NCBI RefSeq assembly: GCF_001422045.1
Contig: NZ_LMLW01000008.1
Coordinates: 376,501-440,500 of the forward strand
DNA length: 64,000 bases
Origin: Sphingomonas sp. Leaf242
GTDB taxonomy: Bacteria > Pseudomonadota > Alphaproteobacteria > Sphingomonadales > Sphingomonadaceae
Direction of reading: 5' to 3'
Shown here: piece after piece, positions 20,596-28,729 of the stretch
Numbering within the stretch: the first letter of the stretch is position 1
How the letters are laid out: every line of letters starts with the position of its first letter
Made by a program: the position numbers and the translations under genes
Notes under the pieces: model-generated
The model's input: only the letters and a program-made list of their open reading frames with translations
The model's database searches: none
What the model was told of the DNA's origin: nothing

Positions 20596-21411
20596 TCAGA
20601 ACAATCCCAGCGCAGCGACATCCTCGACGCTCAGGTCGATCCCGAACAACAGGCTCATGCGGATACGGTACACGCGGGGATCGGTGATCTCGCCGACGGT
20701 CGTATCCGTCCCCGAACGCCGGCGGTAGTTGCGCCCGATCAGCGACGCGAAGCCGTTCGGCAGGACGATGCTGGCGATCGGGGTGTGGGTAAAGCGGCTG
20801 GACGGTGCGGTCGAGGTCCAGTGGTTCGACAGCGCGAGATCCGCGTCGAACACTTGCGCGAGCGTGAAGCTGTATTGCGGCTGGAACCCCTCGCCGATCC
20901 CGCGTCCGTCGGTCGTCATCGGATCGCCGTCGCGGAGGAGTATCCAGCCTTGTTCGGTTGCTTCGAGGCGGAAGCGGGCGCCGTCCGGAGCTGTGCCCTC
21001 CGCGCCATCTGCTAGCGGGAGGACGGGCGTGTAGCTGCCGCCGAAGCCGGTGTCGGCGATCCAGTCCTGGCCGTCGATCGTCACCAGCGCGAAGGTGTGG
21101 GTGAGCGGCGGTACGTCGGTCGCAGCGATCCAAACGCGGGCTAACAACGGGCGGGCGGTGAAGCCGAGTTCCGCGAGGGCGTCCAGGAAGAGGCGGTTAT
21201 GCTCGAAGCAATAGCCGCCGCGGCGGGCGGTGACGAGCTTGGCGAAGACGGATGTGCTGTCGATCGCGATGCCGCGGCCGAGGACGACGTCGAGATCCTC
21301 GAACGGGATCGAGAGACGGTGCGCGTGCTGGAGGCGGCCGAGACCGATCGAGTCGAGCGTGGGCCGCGCGGGCATCGCGACACGGAGGAGATAGGCTTCG
21401 AGGTCGAACAT
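20596..21411 (-). CDS. nat: arylamine N-acetyltransferase
   Basis: This 271-residue enzyme transfers acetyl from acetyl-CoA to arylamines and hydrazines. The catalytic triad is visible: Cys in RRGGYCFEHN, His in LTHTFALV and Asp in WIADTGFGG. The start MFDLEAYLLRV at 21411 fits the family N terminus. The open frame continues 80 codons upstream through palindromic repeats, which is not coding. Confidence 0.95.
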   Translation of the reverse strand: MFDLEAYLLRVAMPARPTLDSIGLGRLQHAHRLSIPFEDLDVVLGRGIAIDSTSVFAKLVTARRGGYCFEHNRLFLDALAELGFTARPLLARVWIAATDVPPLTHTFALVTIDGQDWIADTGFGGSYTPVLPLADGAEGTAPDGARFRLEATEQGWILLRDGDPMTTDGRGIGEGFQPQYSFTLAQVFDADLALSNHWTSTAPSSRFTHTPIASIVLPNGFASLIGRNYRRRSGTDTTVGEITDPRVYRIRMSLLFGIDLSVEDVAALGLF

Positions 21412-21508
21412 CGGTCGGGCTTTCAGAGATTTCTGCCCTCCCTTACCGTTCTTGCCGCGGGGGCGTCGAGGGGTTGGCACCGGATGCTGTACGTGACGCA
21501 GCCCTCCC

Positions 21509-21579
21509 CCGTTCGTGCTGAGCGCAGTCAAAGCACTTGCGCGTTGGGCATGCCCTTCGACTACGCTCAGGGCGAACGG
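21509..21579. repeat. Family H-like palindrome (short variant)
   Basis: CCGTTCGTGCTGAGCGCAGT and the inverse end CTACGCTCAGGGCGAACGG form a 71-bp imperfect palindrome. It shares the CCGTTCGT end with family H, but the interior differs. It begins the 697-bp gene-free stretch 21412-22108, which holds only repeats of four kinds. Confidence 0.75.
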
Positions 21580-21606
21580 GAAAAGGGGCGCCATCCCTGC
21601 TTGCTG

Positions 21607-21700
21607 CGTCACCCCGGGCTTGTTCCGGGGACCACCGTTCCGCGTTCTCATTTCCCTCGGATCTGCGGAACGGTGAATGCCGGAACGAGTCCGGCATGAT
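21607..21700. repeat. Family E palindromic repeat, copy 2
   Basis: It has the same arms as the copy at 10432 (CGTCACCCCGGGCTTGTTCC; GGAACGAGTCCGGCATGATG), with CCACCGTTCCGC inside. It lies 28 bp from the preceding family H-like copy. Confidence 0.86.
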
Positions 21701-21741
21701 GGTGTGGTTTGAGGCTGGCACGACTAGAGGCGCTGGACGTC

Positions 21742-21869
21742 GATCTTCCCCCGCAAGGGGGAGGTGGCTGGCGCTTGCCAGACGGAGGGGGCGGTAAGGC
21801 ATCACCGTCGTTGCGCGTCCTCCCCCTCCGTCACCTTCGGTGCCACCTCCCCCTTGCGGGGGAGGATCG
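21742..21869. repeat. Family D palindromic repeat, copy 1
   Basis: The arms GATCTTCCCCCGCAAGGGGG and CCCCCTTGCGGGGGAGGATC are each a small hairpin. The interior holds GGTGGCTGGCGCTTGCCAGA and CTCCGTCACCTTCGGTGCCA. Copies at 38615 and 44089 share all of these parts. Confidence 0.9.
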
Positions 21870-21926
21870 CGAGGGGCGGCGCGTTTGCATGATCGGTCTG
21901 GAGAATTGTCGTCACTCAAACCCGCC

Positions 21927-22010
21927 CGTCATCCTGGGCTCGACCCAGGATCCAGAGCCATACGCGTTACCGCTTGTGGCTCTGGATCCTGACTTTCGTC
22001 AGGATGACGG
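21927..22010. repeat. Family F palindromic repeat, copy 1
   Basis: The outer arms are CGTCATCCTG and CAGGATGACG, the inner arms GGATCCAGAGCCA and TGGCTCTGGATCC. It lies about 100 bp downstream of the acyl-CoA dehydrogenase gene. Other copies are at 29477 and 59837. Confidence 0.9.
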
Positions 22011-22108
22011 AGGCCGGGGGTCAGTGTCAGTGGACCAACCGTTGCTTGGCGTATGAACCGTGACGCCCGGCCTGACGACGGCTGCACACTGCAAAGTGGC
22101 GGAGCGCC

Positions 22109-23821
22109 TCAGGCCGCGAACAGGTCCGCTTCGATCGAGTAGAGCACCGCTGCGCTCGCATTGGCGGCGGCGTTGAGGCCCATCGCTTCGGGGACGATCT
22201 GGTCGAGGTAGAAGCGCACCGCTGCCGTCTTCATCCGGCCGAAATCGTCGGTGCCGGCGACGCTGCCCTGCCGTTCCATCAGCCAGCCACAGGTCGCGAC
22301 CGACAGCATCGTGAGGAACGGGTAGCTCGCGGCGAGCTTGTCGTCGGCATCCGCGGTGGCGAGCTTCCGCCCGATCGCTTCGCAGGCATCGACCAGCGCT
22401 AGGAGCCGCTCGTCCTTCGCTTCCGCGCGGATGTCGGCGATCAGCGTGGCGAATGCGCCGCCGTTGTCGAGGCCGAGTTTCCGCCCGACCAGGTCCGCCG
22501 CCTGGATGCCGTTGGTGCCCTCGTAGATCGGCGTGATGCGGGCATCGCGGAAATACTGCGCGGCGCCGGTTTCCTCGACATAGCCCATGCCGCCGTGGAC
22601 CTGGATGCCGAGCGATGCGACTTCGTTGCCGAGATCGGTGCCGTGCGCCTTCGCTAGCGGCGTGACGAGTTCCAAGCGATTCCGCGCGGCGCGGTCGCCG
22701 AGATTGGCGCGATCGACCTGCCCTGCCGCGTAGTAGACGAGCGCGCGTGCGGCCTGGGTCTGCGCCTTCATCCGCATCAGCATGCGGCGGACGTCGGGAT
22801 GCTCGACGATCTTGACCGAGTCCTTGCTTGGCGAACCGGCGCGCGCCGACTGCACGCGGTCGAGCGCGTAGGCGACCGCGCCTTGGGTCGCGCCCTCGGC
22901 GACCTGCACGCCCTGGAGGCCGACGTTCAACCGCGCGTTGTTCATCATCGTGAACATCGCGCGGATGCCGCCGAGCTCCGCGCCGATCAGCTCGCCGATG
23001 CAGTCGTCGTTGTCGCCGAAGCTCAGCACGCAGGTCGGCGAGGCATGGAGGCCCATCTTGTGCTCGATCGAGACGACGCGGACGTCGTTGAAGTCGCCGG
23101 GGGTACCGTCTTCGTTCAGGCGGAACTTGGGGACGAGGAACAGCGAGATGCCCTTCGTACCAGCGGGGGCGCCGGGGGTCCGCGCGAGGACGAGGTGGAC
23201 GATGTTCGGCGCCATGTCGTGGTCGCCGAACGAGATGTAGATCTTGGTGCCCTTGATCGACCATTTGCCGTCGCCGAGCGGGGTGGCGGTCGCGCGGAGA
23301 GCGCCGACGTCGGAGCCTGCCTGCGGCTCGGTGAGGTTCATCGTGCCGGTCCATTCGCCGGTCGCGAGATGGGGGAGGTAGAGCGCCTGCTGCTCGGGGC
23401 TGCCGTGATGCTGGAGCGCCTCGATCGCGCCGACGGTCAGCGTCGGGCAGAGCGCAAAGCCCATGTTGGCAGAGCCGAGCGTGTCGAGCACTGCGGTCTG
23501 GATCGCGAACGGCAGGCCCTGTCCGCCCCATTCTTCCTCGACGCCGATTCCGCCCCAGCCGCCCTCGACATAATCCTTGTACGCCTGCGTGAAACCGGCG
23601 GGCATGACCACGCCGTCGGGGGTCCACTTCGCGCCGACGGTGTCGCCGGTGCGGTTGAGCGGGGCCCATTCGCCCGACGCCAATTGCCCAACGCCTTCGA
23701 GGACCGCATCGACGACGTCGTCGCTGGCGGCGGCATAGCGTTCGGTTGCGGCGATCTCGCCGATCCGCACGACATGGTCGAGCACGAAACGCTGTTCGGT
23801 GGTTGCTGGAGTGAAGGCCAT
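22109..23821 (-). CDS. acyl-CoA dehydrogenase
   Basis: This 570-residue FAD enzyme has N-terminal, middle and C-terminal acyl-CoA dehydrogenase domains plus an extra C-terminal domain. That fits the large DmdC/FadE12-like group rather than the 380-residue class. Visible motifs are GTMNLTEPQAGSDVGALRA and YISFGDHDM (FAD/substrate region), MMNNARLNVGLQG, and IYEGTNGIQAADLVGRKL near the end. The substrate chain is unknown. It is divergent, at 46 bases, from tsaC. Confidence 0.93.
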   Translation of the reverse strand: MAFTPATTEQRFVLDHVVRIGEIAATERYAAASDDVVDAVLEGVGQLASGEWAPLNRTGDTVGAKWTPDGVVMPAGFTQAYKDYVEGGWGGIGVEEEWGGQGLPFAIQTAVLDTLGSANMGFALCPTLTVGAIEALQHHGSPEQQALYLPHLATGEWTGTMNLTEPQAGSDVGALRATATPLGDGKWSIKGTKIYISFGDHDMAPNIVHLVLARTPGAPAGTKGISLFLVPKFRLNEDGTPGDFNDVRVVSIEHKMGLHASPTCVLSFGDNDDCIGELIGAELGGIRAMFTMMNNARLNVGLQGVQVAEGATQGAVAYALDRVQSARAGSPSKDSVKIVEHPDVRRMLMRMKAQTQAARALVYYAAGQVDRANLGDRAARNRLELVTPLAKAHGTDLGNEVASLGIQVHGGMGYVEETGAAQYFRDARITPIYEGTNGIQAADLVGRKLGLDNGGAFATLIADIRAEAKDERLLALVDACEAIGRKLATADADDKLAASYPFLTMLSVATCGWLMERQGSVAGTDDFGRMKTAAVRFYLDQIVPEAMGLNAAANASAAVLYSIEADLFAA

Positions 23822-23867
23822 CGCATCCTCTTATCGCTACGGTTTGGACCCGCTATACGCCTGTGGA

Positions 23868-24887
23868 ATGACCCGTCCACACCCTCGGATTTTACCCTAC
23901 GGCACGGCCGCGATCGCCGAAGCCGCCGCACTGATTCGCGACGGCGGGATCGTCGCGGTGCCGACCGAGACGGTGTATGGGCTCGCGGCGGACGCCACGA
24001 ATGCGGAGGCGGTGGCGCGGATTTATGCGGCCAAGGGCCGCCCGAGTTTCAATCCGCTGATCGTGCATGTGGCGGACCTGGCGGCGGCGGAGCACATCGC
24101 GGTGTTCGATGCGGAGGCGTTGACGCTGGCCGAGGCGTTCTGGCCGGGGCCGCTGACATTGGTGTTGCCGGTCAGGGGGGATTCGGGGATCGCATCGCTG
24201 GTGACGGCGGGGTTGGATACGATCGCAATCCGGGTGCCTCGGCATCGGGCTATGCAGGACTTGATCGCGGCGTCGGGGCGGCCGTTGGCGGCGCCTTCGG
24301 CCAATGCGAGTGGGGGGATTTCACCGACTAGCGCTGCGCATGTTGCGGGGAGTCTCGGGGGGAACGTGCCGTTGATTATCGACGATGGGGCTACCGAGGC
24401 GGGGTTGGAGTCGACGATCGTGGCTGGGCGGACGGTGCTACGGCCGGGGCCCGTTACGGCTGAAGCGATCCGCCAGCACCTTCAACACCCCCCCGGCGAA
24501 GGCCGGGGCCCAATTGGAACGTCGGATGTAACCGGGCGCAGCGCTGATCACGAGCGTCCCCCAATTGGGCCCCGGCCTTCGCCGGGGGGGAGTGAGCTTG
24601 GGGTGACGGCGCCGGGGCAGCTCGAGAGCCATTATGCGCCAAGCAAGCCGCTCCGGTTGAATGCGACCGAGGCTGCCGTGAGCGAGTGGTTGATCGGGTT
24701 TGGTGACGTCGGGGGAGACGTCACGCTATCTGGCACAAACGACCTAGTCGAAGCCGCGGCGAAGCTGTTCGACCTGCTTCACGCCGCCGATGCGAATGAT
24801 CGTCCGAAGATCGCCATCGCGCCGATCCCGATCGACGGTATCGGCGAAGCGATCAACGACCGTCTTCGCCGTGCTGCGCATCGTTGA
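23868..24887 (+). CDS. tsaC: threonylcarbamoyl-AMP synthase (Sua5/TsaC) with a repeat-encoded linker
   Basis: The enzyme makes threonylcarbamoyl-AMP for the essential tRNA t6A37 modification. The YrdC domain (residues 10-200) has VAVPTETVYGLAADA, GRPSFNPLIVHV, IAIRVPRH and APSANASGGISPTSA. A C-terminal Sua5 domain starts at about residue 248 (VTAPGQLESHYAPSKP). Between them, residues of about 207-241 (PPGEGRGPIGTSD and on to PIGPRPSPGG) are encoded by an in-frame palindromic repeat of family A. The start MTRPHPRILPYG at 23868 was chosen over the open frame upstream. Confidence 0.94.
   Translation: MTRPHPRILPYGTAAIAEAAALIRDGGIVAVPTETVYGLAADATNAEAVARIYAAKGRPSFNPLIVHVADLAAAEHIAVFDAEALTLAEAFWPGPLTLVLPVRGDSGIASLVTAGLDTIAIRVPRHRAMQDLIAASGRPLAAPSANASGGISPTSAAHVAGSLGGNVPLIIDDGATEAGLESTIVAGRTVLRPGPVTAEAIRQHLQHPPGEGRGPIGTSDVTGRSADHERPPIGPRPSPGGSELGVTAPGQLESHYAPSKPLRLNATEAAVSEWLIGFGDVGGDVTLSGTNDLVEAAAKLFDLLHAADANDRPKIAIAPIPIDGIGEAINDRLRRAAHR
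24488..24590. repeat. Family A palindromic repeat inside tsaC, in frame
   Basis: The arms CCCGGCGAAGGCCGGGGCCC-AATTGG and CCAATTGGGCC-CCGGCCTTCGCCGGG match the intergenic family A copies. The centre is about 40 bp. It produces no stop codon in the tsaC frame and lies in the linker between the two domains. Confidence 0.92.
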
Positions 24888-24896
24888 AAGAAGAGT

Positions 24897-25010
24897 GGTT
24901 CACGCGAAGGCGCAAAGGCGCGAAGAGATTTTGAATCTTTCGATAGGCCGGGACGGGCCTATCAAATCCCATCATCTTTGCGCCTTCGCGCCTTCGCGTG
25001 AACCCATTCT
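24897..25010. repeat. Family I palindromic repeat, copy 1
   Basis: The arms GGTTCACGCGAAGGCGCAAA and GCGCCTTCGCGTGAACCC surround an A/T-richer centre with GGGACGGGCC. It fills the gap between the convergent tsaC and msrA genes. The second copy is at 47013. Confidence 0.88.
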
Positions 25011-25013
25011 GTC

Positions 25014-25559
25014 TTACGCGTTCACCGCCGCCTTGGACCGCGCGGCGAAGCTCTTGCGCAGCTTCTGCAGCTTGGGGGGGATCACCGCCATGCAATACGG
25101 GTTCGAGCGGCCCGAGGTTTCCCAGTAATCCTGGTGATAGCCCTCGGCCTCATACCACGTGTCCATCGGCTCGATCGTCGTAACGATCGGCTTGGGCGAG
25201 TCGGCCTGCGCGCGTGCCAGCGCCGCTTCCATCTCCGCTTTCTGCGCATCGTCCGCGGGAAACATCGCCGAGCGGTACTGCGTGCCGACGTCGTTGCCCT
25301 GCCGGTTGAGCGTCGTCGCGTCGTGCGTTGCGAAGAAGATGTCGAGCAGGTCGCCGAGCTTCAGCTGCTCGGGGTCGAACCCGATGCGGATCGCCTCGGC
25401 ATGGCCGGTGTCGCCGCCGCACACCTGCTTGTAGCTCGGGTTGGGCACGTGCCCGCCGATATAGCCGCTTTCGGCGCTCTTCACGCCGATCACGTCCTTG
25501 AATACCGCTTCGGTGCACCAGAAGCAGCCGCCAGCGAGCGTTACATAATCCGTCATCAC
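25014..25559 (-). CDS. msrA: peptide-methionine (S)-S-oxide reductase
   Basis: This 181-residue enzyme reduces methionine S-sulfoxide in proteins. The active site [11 protein letters not shown] lies near the N terminus, with [21 protein letters not shown] and the resolving region [10 protein letters not shown] at the C terminus. Length and motifs are normal. It is divergent, at 56 bases, from galE. Confidence 0.97.
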   Translation of the reverse strand: MMTDYVTLAGGCFWCTEAVFKDVIGVKSAESGYIGGHVPNPSYKQVCGGDTGHAEAIRIGFDPEQLKLGDLLDIFFATHDATTLNRQGNDVGTQYRSAMFPADDAQKAEMEAALARAQADSPKPIVTTIEPMDTWYEAEGYHQDYWETSGRSNPYCMAVIPPKLQKLRKSFAARSKAAVNA

Positions 25560-25615
25560 GATCTCCTTTCTCCCAAGATAGGAAGTCGCTACCGCGCAAC
25601 AAAGAGGAGACGCGT

Positions 25616-26614
25616 ATGATCGATGGTAAGGTTATGGTCACCGGCGGCGCCGGGTATATCGGCAGCCACGCGGTACTGGCGCTGCTCGACGCGGGCTACG
25701 ACGTCGTCGTGCTCGACAATCTGGTCACCGGGTTCGACTGGGCGGTCGACGCCCGCGCCGCACTCGTAGAGGCGAACGTCGCCGACGATGCGAAGGTCCG
25801 CGCAGCTATCCGCGAGCACAACGTCAAGGCGATCATGCACTTCGCCGGCTCGGTCGTGGTCCCCGAGTCGGTCAGCGATCCGCTCAAATATTACCGCAAC
25901 AACACCGCCGCGAGCCGCGCACTGATCGAGAGCGCGGTGGTCGAGGGCGTGCCGCACTTCATCTTCTCGTCGACCGCCGCGACCTATGGCACGCCTGAAA
26001 AGGTGCCGGTCGCGGAGGGCGATCCGACCGTGCCGATCAACCCGTACGGCATGTCGAAGCTGATGACCGAGGCGATGCTGCGCGATGTCGCCGCGGCGCA
26101 TCCGATGAACTATGCGGCGCTACGCTACTTCAACGTCGCCGGTGCGGATCCGCAGGGGCGCAGCGGCCAGTCGACGGTCGGTGCCACCCACCTGATCAAG
26201 ATCGCGGTCGAGGCCGCGACCGGCAAGCGCGACGCGGTCGGCGTCTACGGCACCGATTTCGACACGCCCGACGGTACCGGTGTGCGCGATTACATCCATG
26301 TGACCGACCTAGCCGCCGCGCATGTCGCCGCGCTGGAAGTCCTGGTCGCGGACCCTGCCAAGAGCCACACGCTCAACGCGGGCTATGGCAAGGGCTTCTC
26401 GGTGCTCGAGGTGCTCGATGCGGTCGACAAGGTTACCAACCGGACGATCGAACGTCGTCTCGAAGGGCGTCGCGCGGGCGATCCGGCGATGCTGATATCG
26501 GACAATCGCGCGATCCTGGAGACGCTCGACTGGACGCCGCGGCATGCCGATCTCGACGGGATCGTCCGCGATGCGCTGGCGTGGGAACGTGCGCTCGCCG
26601 AGAAGGGGCGGTGA
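25616..26614 (+). CDS. galE: UDP-glucose 4-epimerase
   Basis: This 332-residue short-chain dehydrogenase-type epimerase has the NAD-binding [13 protein letters not shown], the catalytic Tyr-x3-Lys in [19 protein letters not shown] with the catalytic Ser/Thr, and [12 protein letters not shown]. The ribosome-binding site AGAGGAGA precedes the ATG. It supplies UDP-galactose for surface polysaccharides. Its stop codon overlaps the GTG start of the next gene (GTGA), so the two are translationally coupled. Confidence 0.97.
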   Translation: MIDGKVMVTGGAGYIGSHAVLALLDAGYDVVVLDNLVTGFDWAVDARAALVEANVADDAKVRAAIREHNVKAIMHFAGSVVVPESVSDPLKYYRNNTAASRALIESAVVEGVPHFIFSSTAATYGTPEKVPVAEGDPTVPINPYGMSKLMTEAMLRDVAAAHPMNYAALRYFNVAGADPQGRSGQSTVGATHLIKIAVEAATGKRDAVGVYGTDFDTPDGTGVRDYIHVTDLAAAHVAALEVLVADPAKSHTLNAGYGKGFSVLEVLDAVDKVTNRTIERRLEGRRAGDPAMLISDNRAILETLDWTPRHADLDGIVRDALAWERALAEKGR

Positions 26615-27444
26615 GACTCCGCTCGCTGCTGTTCGTGCCGGGAGACCGGCCCGAGCGGATGGTCAAGGCGCTCGGGCTGGGGGCGGACGTGCTGATCCTC
26701 GACCTGGAGGATTCGGTCGCGCCCGCCGGCAAAGTGGCGGCTCGCGCGCATGTCGCCGCGTTTCTCGCCGAGCCTCGGACGGTGCCGCTGTTCGTGCGGA
26801 TCAACCCGCTCGACTCCGGGCTGGCGGATGACGATCTCGCGGCGGTGCTCCCCGGCAAGCCCGATGGCATCATGCTGCCCAAGGCCGAGGGCGGCGCATC
26901 GCTAGCCGCGCTCGATGCTCGGCTGAGCGGCGACATTGCCATCCTGCCGATCGCGACCGAGACGCCCGCGGCGATCTTCGCGCTCGGCAGCTATGGCAGC
27001 ATCACGAACCGGCTGGTCGGGCTGACCTGGGGGGCAGAGGACCTGCCAGCCGCGATCGGTGCGGCGACCTCGCGCGAGGCGGATGGATCGTACACTGCGC
27101 CATACCAACTCGCGCGGTCGCTGACGCTGTTCGGCGCGCATGCGGCGGGGGTGGCGGCGATCGAGACGGTCTATCCCGACTTTCGCGATCTGGACGGGCT
27201 TGCCGCCTATGCCGCGCGCGGGCGGCGTGACGGGTTTACGGGGATGATGGCGATCCACCCGAGCCAGGTCGCGGTGATCAACGCCGCCTTCACGCCATCG
27301 CTCGAAGAGCGCGCGAAGGCACAAGCGATCGTCGACCTGTTCGCCGCTAATCCGGGTGCGGGTGCGCTCCAGTTGGAGGGCAGGATGGTCGACGCACCGC
27401 ATTTGAAGGCGGCGAAGGCGCTGCTAGCGCTCGCCGCCGATTGA
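26611..27444 (+). CDS. HpcH/HpaI aldolase/citrate lyase-like CoA ester lyase
   Basis: This 277-residue TIM-barrel lyase of the CitE-like group (citramalyl-CoA or malyl-CoA lyase type) has RSLLFVPGDRPERMVKAL at the N terminus, DLEDSVAP with the metal-binding acidic residues, RINPL, the IMLPKAEG strand and GLTWGAEDL. The GTG start at 26611 overlaps the galE stop. It is not obviously related to galE in function. Its exact substrate cannot be told. Confidence 0.9.
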   Translation: MRLRSLLFVPGDRPERMVKALGLGADVLILDLEDSVAPAGKVAARAHVAAFLAEPRTVPLFVRINPLDSGLADDDLAAVLPGKPDGIMLPKAEGGASLAALDARLSGDIAILPIATETPAAIFALGSYGSITNRLVGLTWGAEDLPAAIGAATSREADGSYTAPYQLARSLTLFGAHAAGVAAIETVYPDFRDLDGLAAYAARGRRDGFTGMMAIHPSQVAVINAAFTPSLEERAKAQAIVDLFAANPGAGALQLEGRMVDAPHLKAAKALLALAAD

Positions 27445-28098
27445 TTCGCGCACGCGCGCGGTGGCGAGCCACCAGGCGAGCGCCCAGAGCGTGCCGAAGC
27501 TCCACCCGGCCAGCACGTCGCTCGGCCAGTGGACGCCGAGATACACGCGGCTGCAACCGATCGCACCGACCAGCAGGATCGCGACGATCAGCAGATAGCG
27601 CCGGGTCGCGCGGTTCTCCGTCACCTGCGAGGCGAGCCCGGCGAGCGTGAGATACACGATCGCGCTGTTCGCCGAATGCCCGCTCGGGAAGCTCATGTTC
27701 GAGACGGTGACGAGGTGCTCGACGATGTCGGGGCGCGGGCGGTTGACCTGCGCCTTGACGAAATCCACGATCAGACCGCCGGTGATGCTCGCGGCCAGCG
27801 TCGCCAGTGCGGTCAGCCATAGCCGTTGAACGATCAACAGACCCGTGACGACGACCACCACGATCGTCAGCACGATGCCGCCGCCCAGCGCGGTGACGTC
27901 GATCGCGACGTTCGGCAGCCAGGACGGCCCGTGCCAGGCGCGCAGGCCGAGGATGATCGCGCGATCGAATGCGAACGGCCAATGATCTACCGCGAGACCG
28001 ACCAGCAGGATGAAGATGATGCCGACGGCCGCGACGGATGCGCCCGCGAGAATCGCCGGGACATGCCGCCGCCTGCTCGGCGCAACGCCCGAGGCATC
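27424..28098 (-). CDS. PAP2-family membrane phosphatase, start codon unresolved
   Basis: This polytopic protein has the PAP2 phosphatase motifs complete: KAQVNRPRP (KX6RP), PSGHSAN and SRVYLGVHWPSD. It probably dephosphorylates a lipid phosphate such as phosphatidylglycerophosphate or undecaprenyl pyrophosphate. The frame is open through tRNA-Lys upstream, but between the tRNA and the first membrane helix it contains no ATG, GTG or TTG. ATG codons at 28097 and 28052 are in another frame. It either uses a non-standard start or has a frameshift. The boundary given is the first codon after the tRNA. The 3' end overlaps the convergent lyase gene by 21 bases. Confidence 0.85.
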   Translation of the reverse strand, partial: DASGVAPSRRRHVPAILAGASVAAVGIIFILLVGLAVDHWPFAFDRAIILGLRAWHGPSWLPNVAIDVTALGGGIVLTIVVVVVTGLLIVQRLWLTALATLAASITGGLIVDFVKAQVNRPRPDIVEHLVTVSNMSFPSGHSANSAIVYLTLAGLASQVTENRATRRYLLIVAILLVGAIGCSRVYLGVHWPSDVLAGWSFGTLWALAWWLATARVRESIGGER

Positions 28099-28100
28099 GA

Positions 28101-28176
28101 TGGTGGGTCCGCCGGGGCTCGAACCCGGGACCTCTCGATTAAAAGTCGCTTGCTCTACCAACTGAGCTACGGACCC
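28101..28176 (-). tRNA. tRNA-Lys (anticodon TTT), CCA encoded
   Basis: The minus-strand 76-nt cloverleaf has acceptor GGGTCCG/CGGACCC, D arm GCTC/GAGC, anticodon loop CTTTTAA (TTT), T arm CCGGG/CCCGG with TTCGAGC, discriminator A and CCA. The anticodon stem AGCGA/TCGAG pairs in its lower three base pairs but has A-G and G-A oppositions at the top two. It sits 21 bases after folK and directly before the PAP2 gene. Confidence 0.95.
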
Positions 28177-28197
28177 CCGCCATCGTGGACCGCGCAC

Positions 28198-28707
28198 CTA
28201 ATCGCGTGGCCGCTTTCGGTCAACCGATTGCGCCAATTGCCGTATCGTTCTGCCGGTCAGCGGATCGCGCCATGTCGGGATCAGGCCGGCGAGGGGCCCG
28301 AGGACGAAGCTGCGGGTGCGAAACGCGGCGTGGGGAACCGTGAGCCCGGGTGACGACCAGGCGCCGCCGGACCAGAGTACGATGTCGAGGTCGATGACGC
28401 GGCTGCCCCAGCGGCGGCCGGGGCGACGGCCGAACGCGCGCTCGATCCGTTTGAGGCGGACCAGCAGCGCGGTGGGGTCCTCCTGCGTTTCGATCAGCGC
28501 GACGGCGTTGGCGTAGCGGCGGTTCGAGGGACCGAGCGGTGCGCTGGCTACGGTCGGCGACCGTGCGACGACAGTGCCGAGGGTTTCCAAAGCGGCGGCG
28601 ATCTCGCGTTCTGGGGCGCCGTGGCGACCACGTCGGTTCGAGCCGAGCGCGATCGCGTAGGTGGTCGCGGCCTGCGCGATCGGTGGGAGCGGGGTTGCAG
28701 GCGACAT
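28198..28707 (-). CDS. folK: 2-amino-4-hydroxy-6-hydroxymethyldihydropteridine diphosphokinase
   Basis: This 169-residue HPPK of folate synthesis has YAIALGSNRRGRHG at the N terminus, the central GRRPGRRWGSRVIDLDIVLW motif with catalytic DLD, and VPHAAFRTRSFVLGPLAGL. It provides the substrate for folP. The start MSPATPLPP is 22 bases from the divergent uracil-DNA glycosylase gene. Confidence 0.95.
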   Translation of the reverse strand: MSPATPLPPIAQAATTYAIALGSNRRGRHGAPEREIAAALETLGTVVARSPTVASAPLGPSNRRYANAVALIETQEDPTALLVRLKRIERAFGRRPGRRWGSRVIDLDIVLWSGGAWSSPGLTVPHAAFRTRSFVLGPLAGLIPTWRDPLTGRTIRQLAQSVDRKRPRD

Positions 28708-28729
28708 TTGGTCCGCCTAGCGCAATCCC

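Noticed and set aside
21412-21651. 80-codon N-terminal extension of nat
   Set aside because: It is made of family E and H-like repeats; the family start is MFDLEAY at 21411.
28101-28197. N-terminal extension of the PAP2 gene starting at a GTG at 28197
   Set aside because: The extension QLVEQATFNREVPGSSPGG is the tRNA-Lys sequence read as protein, so the start cannot be real without special evidence.
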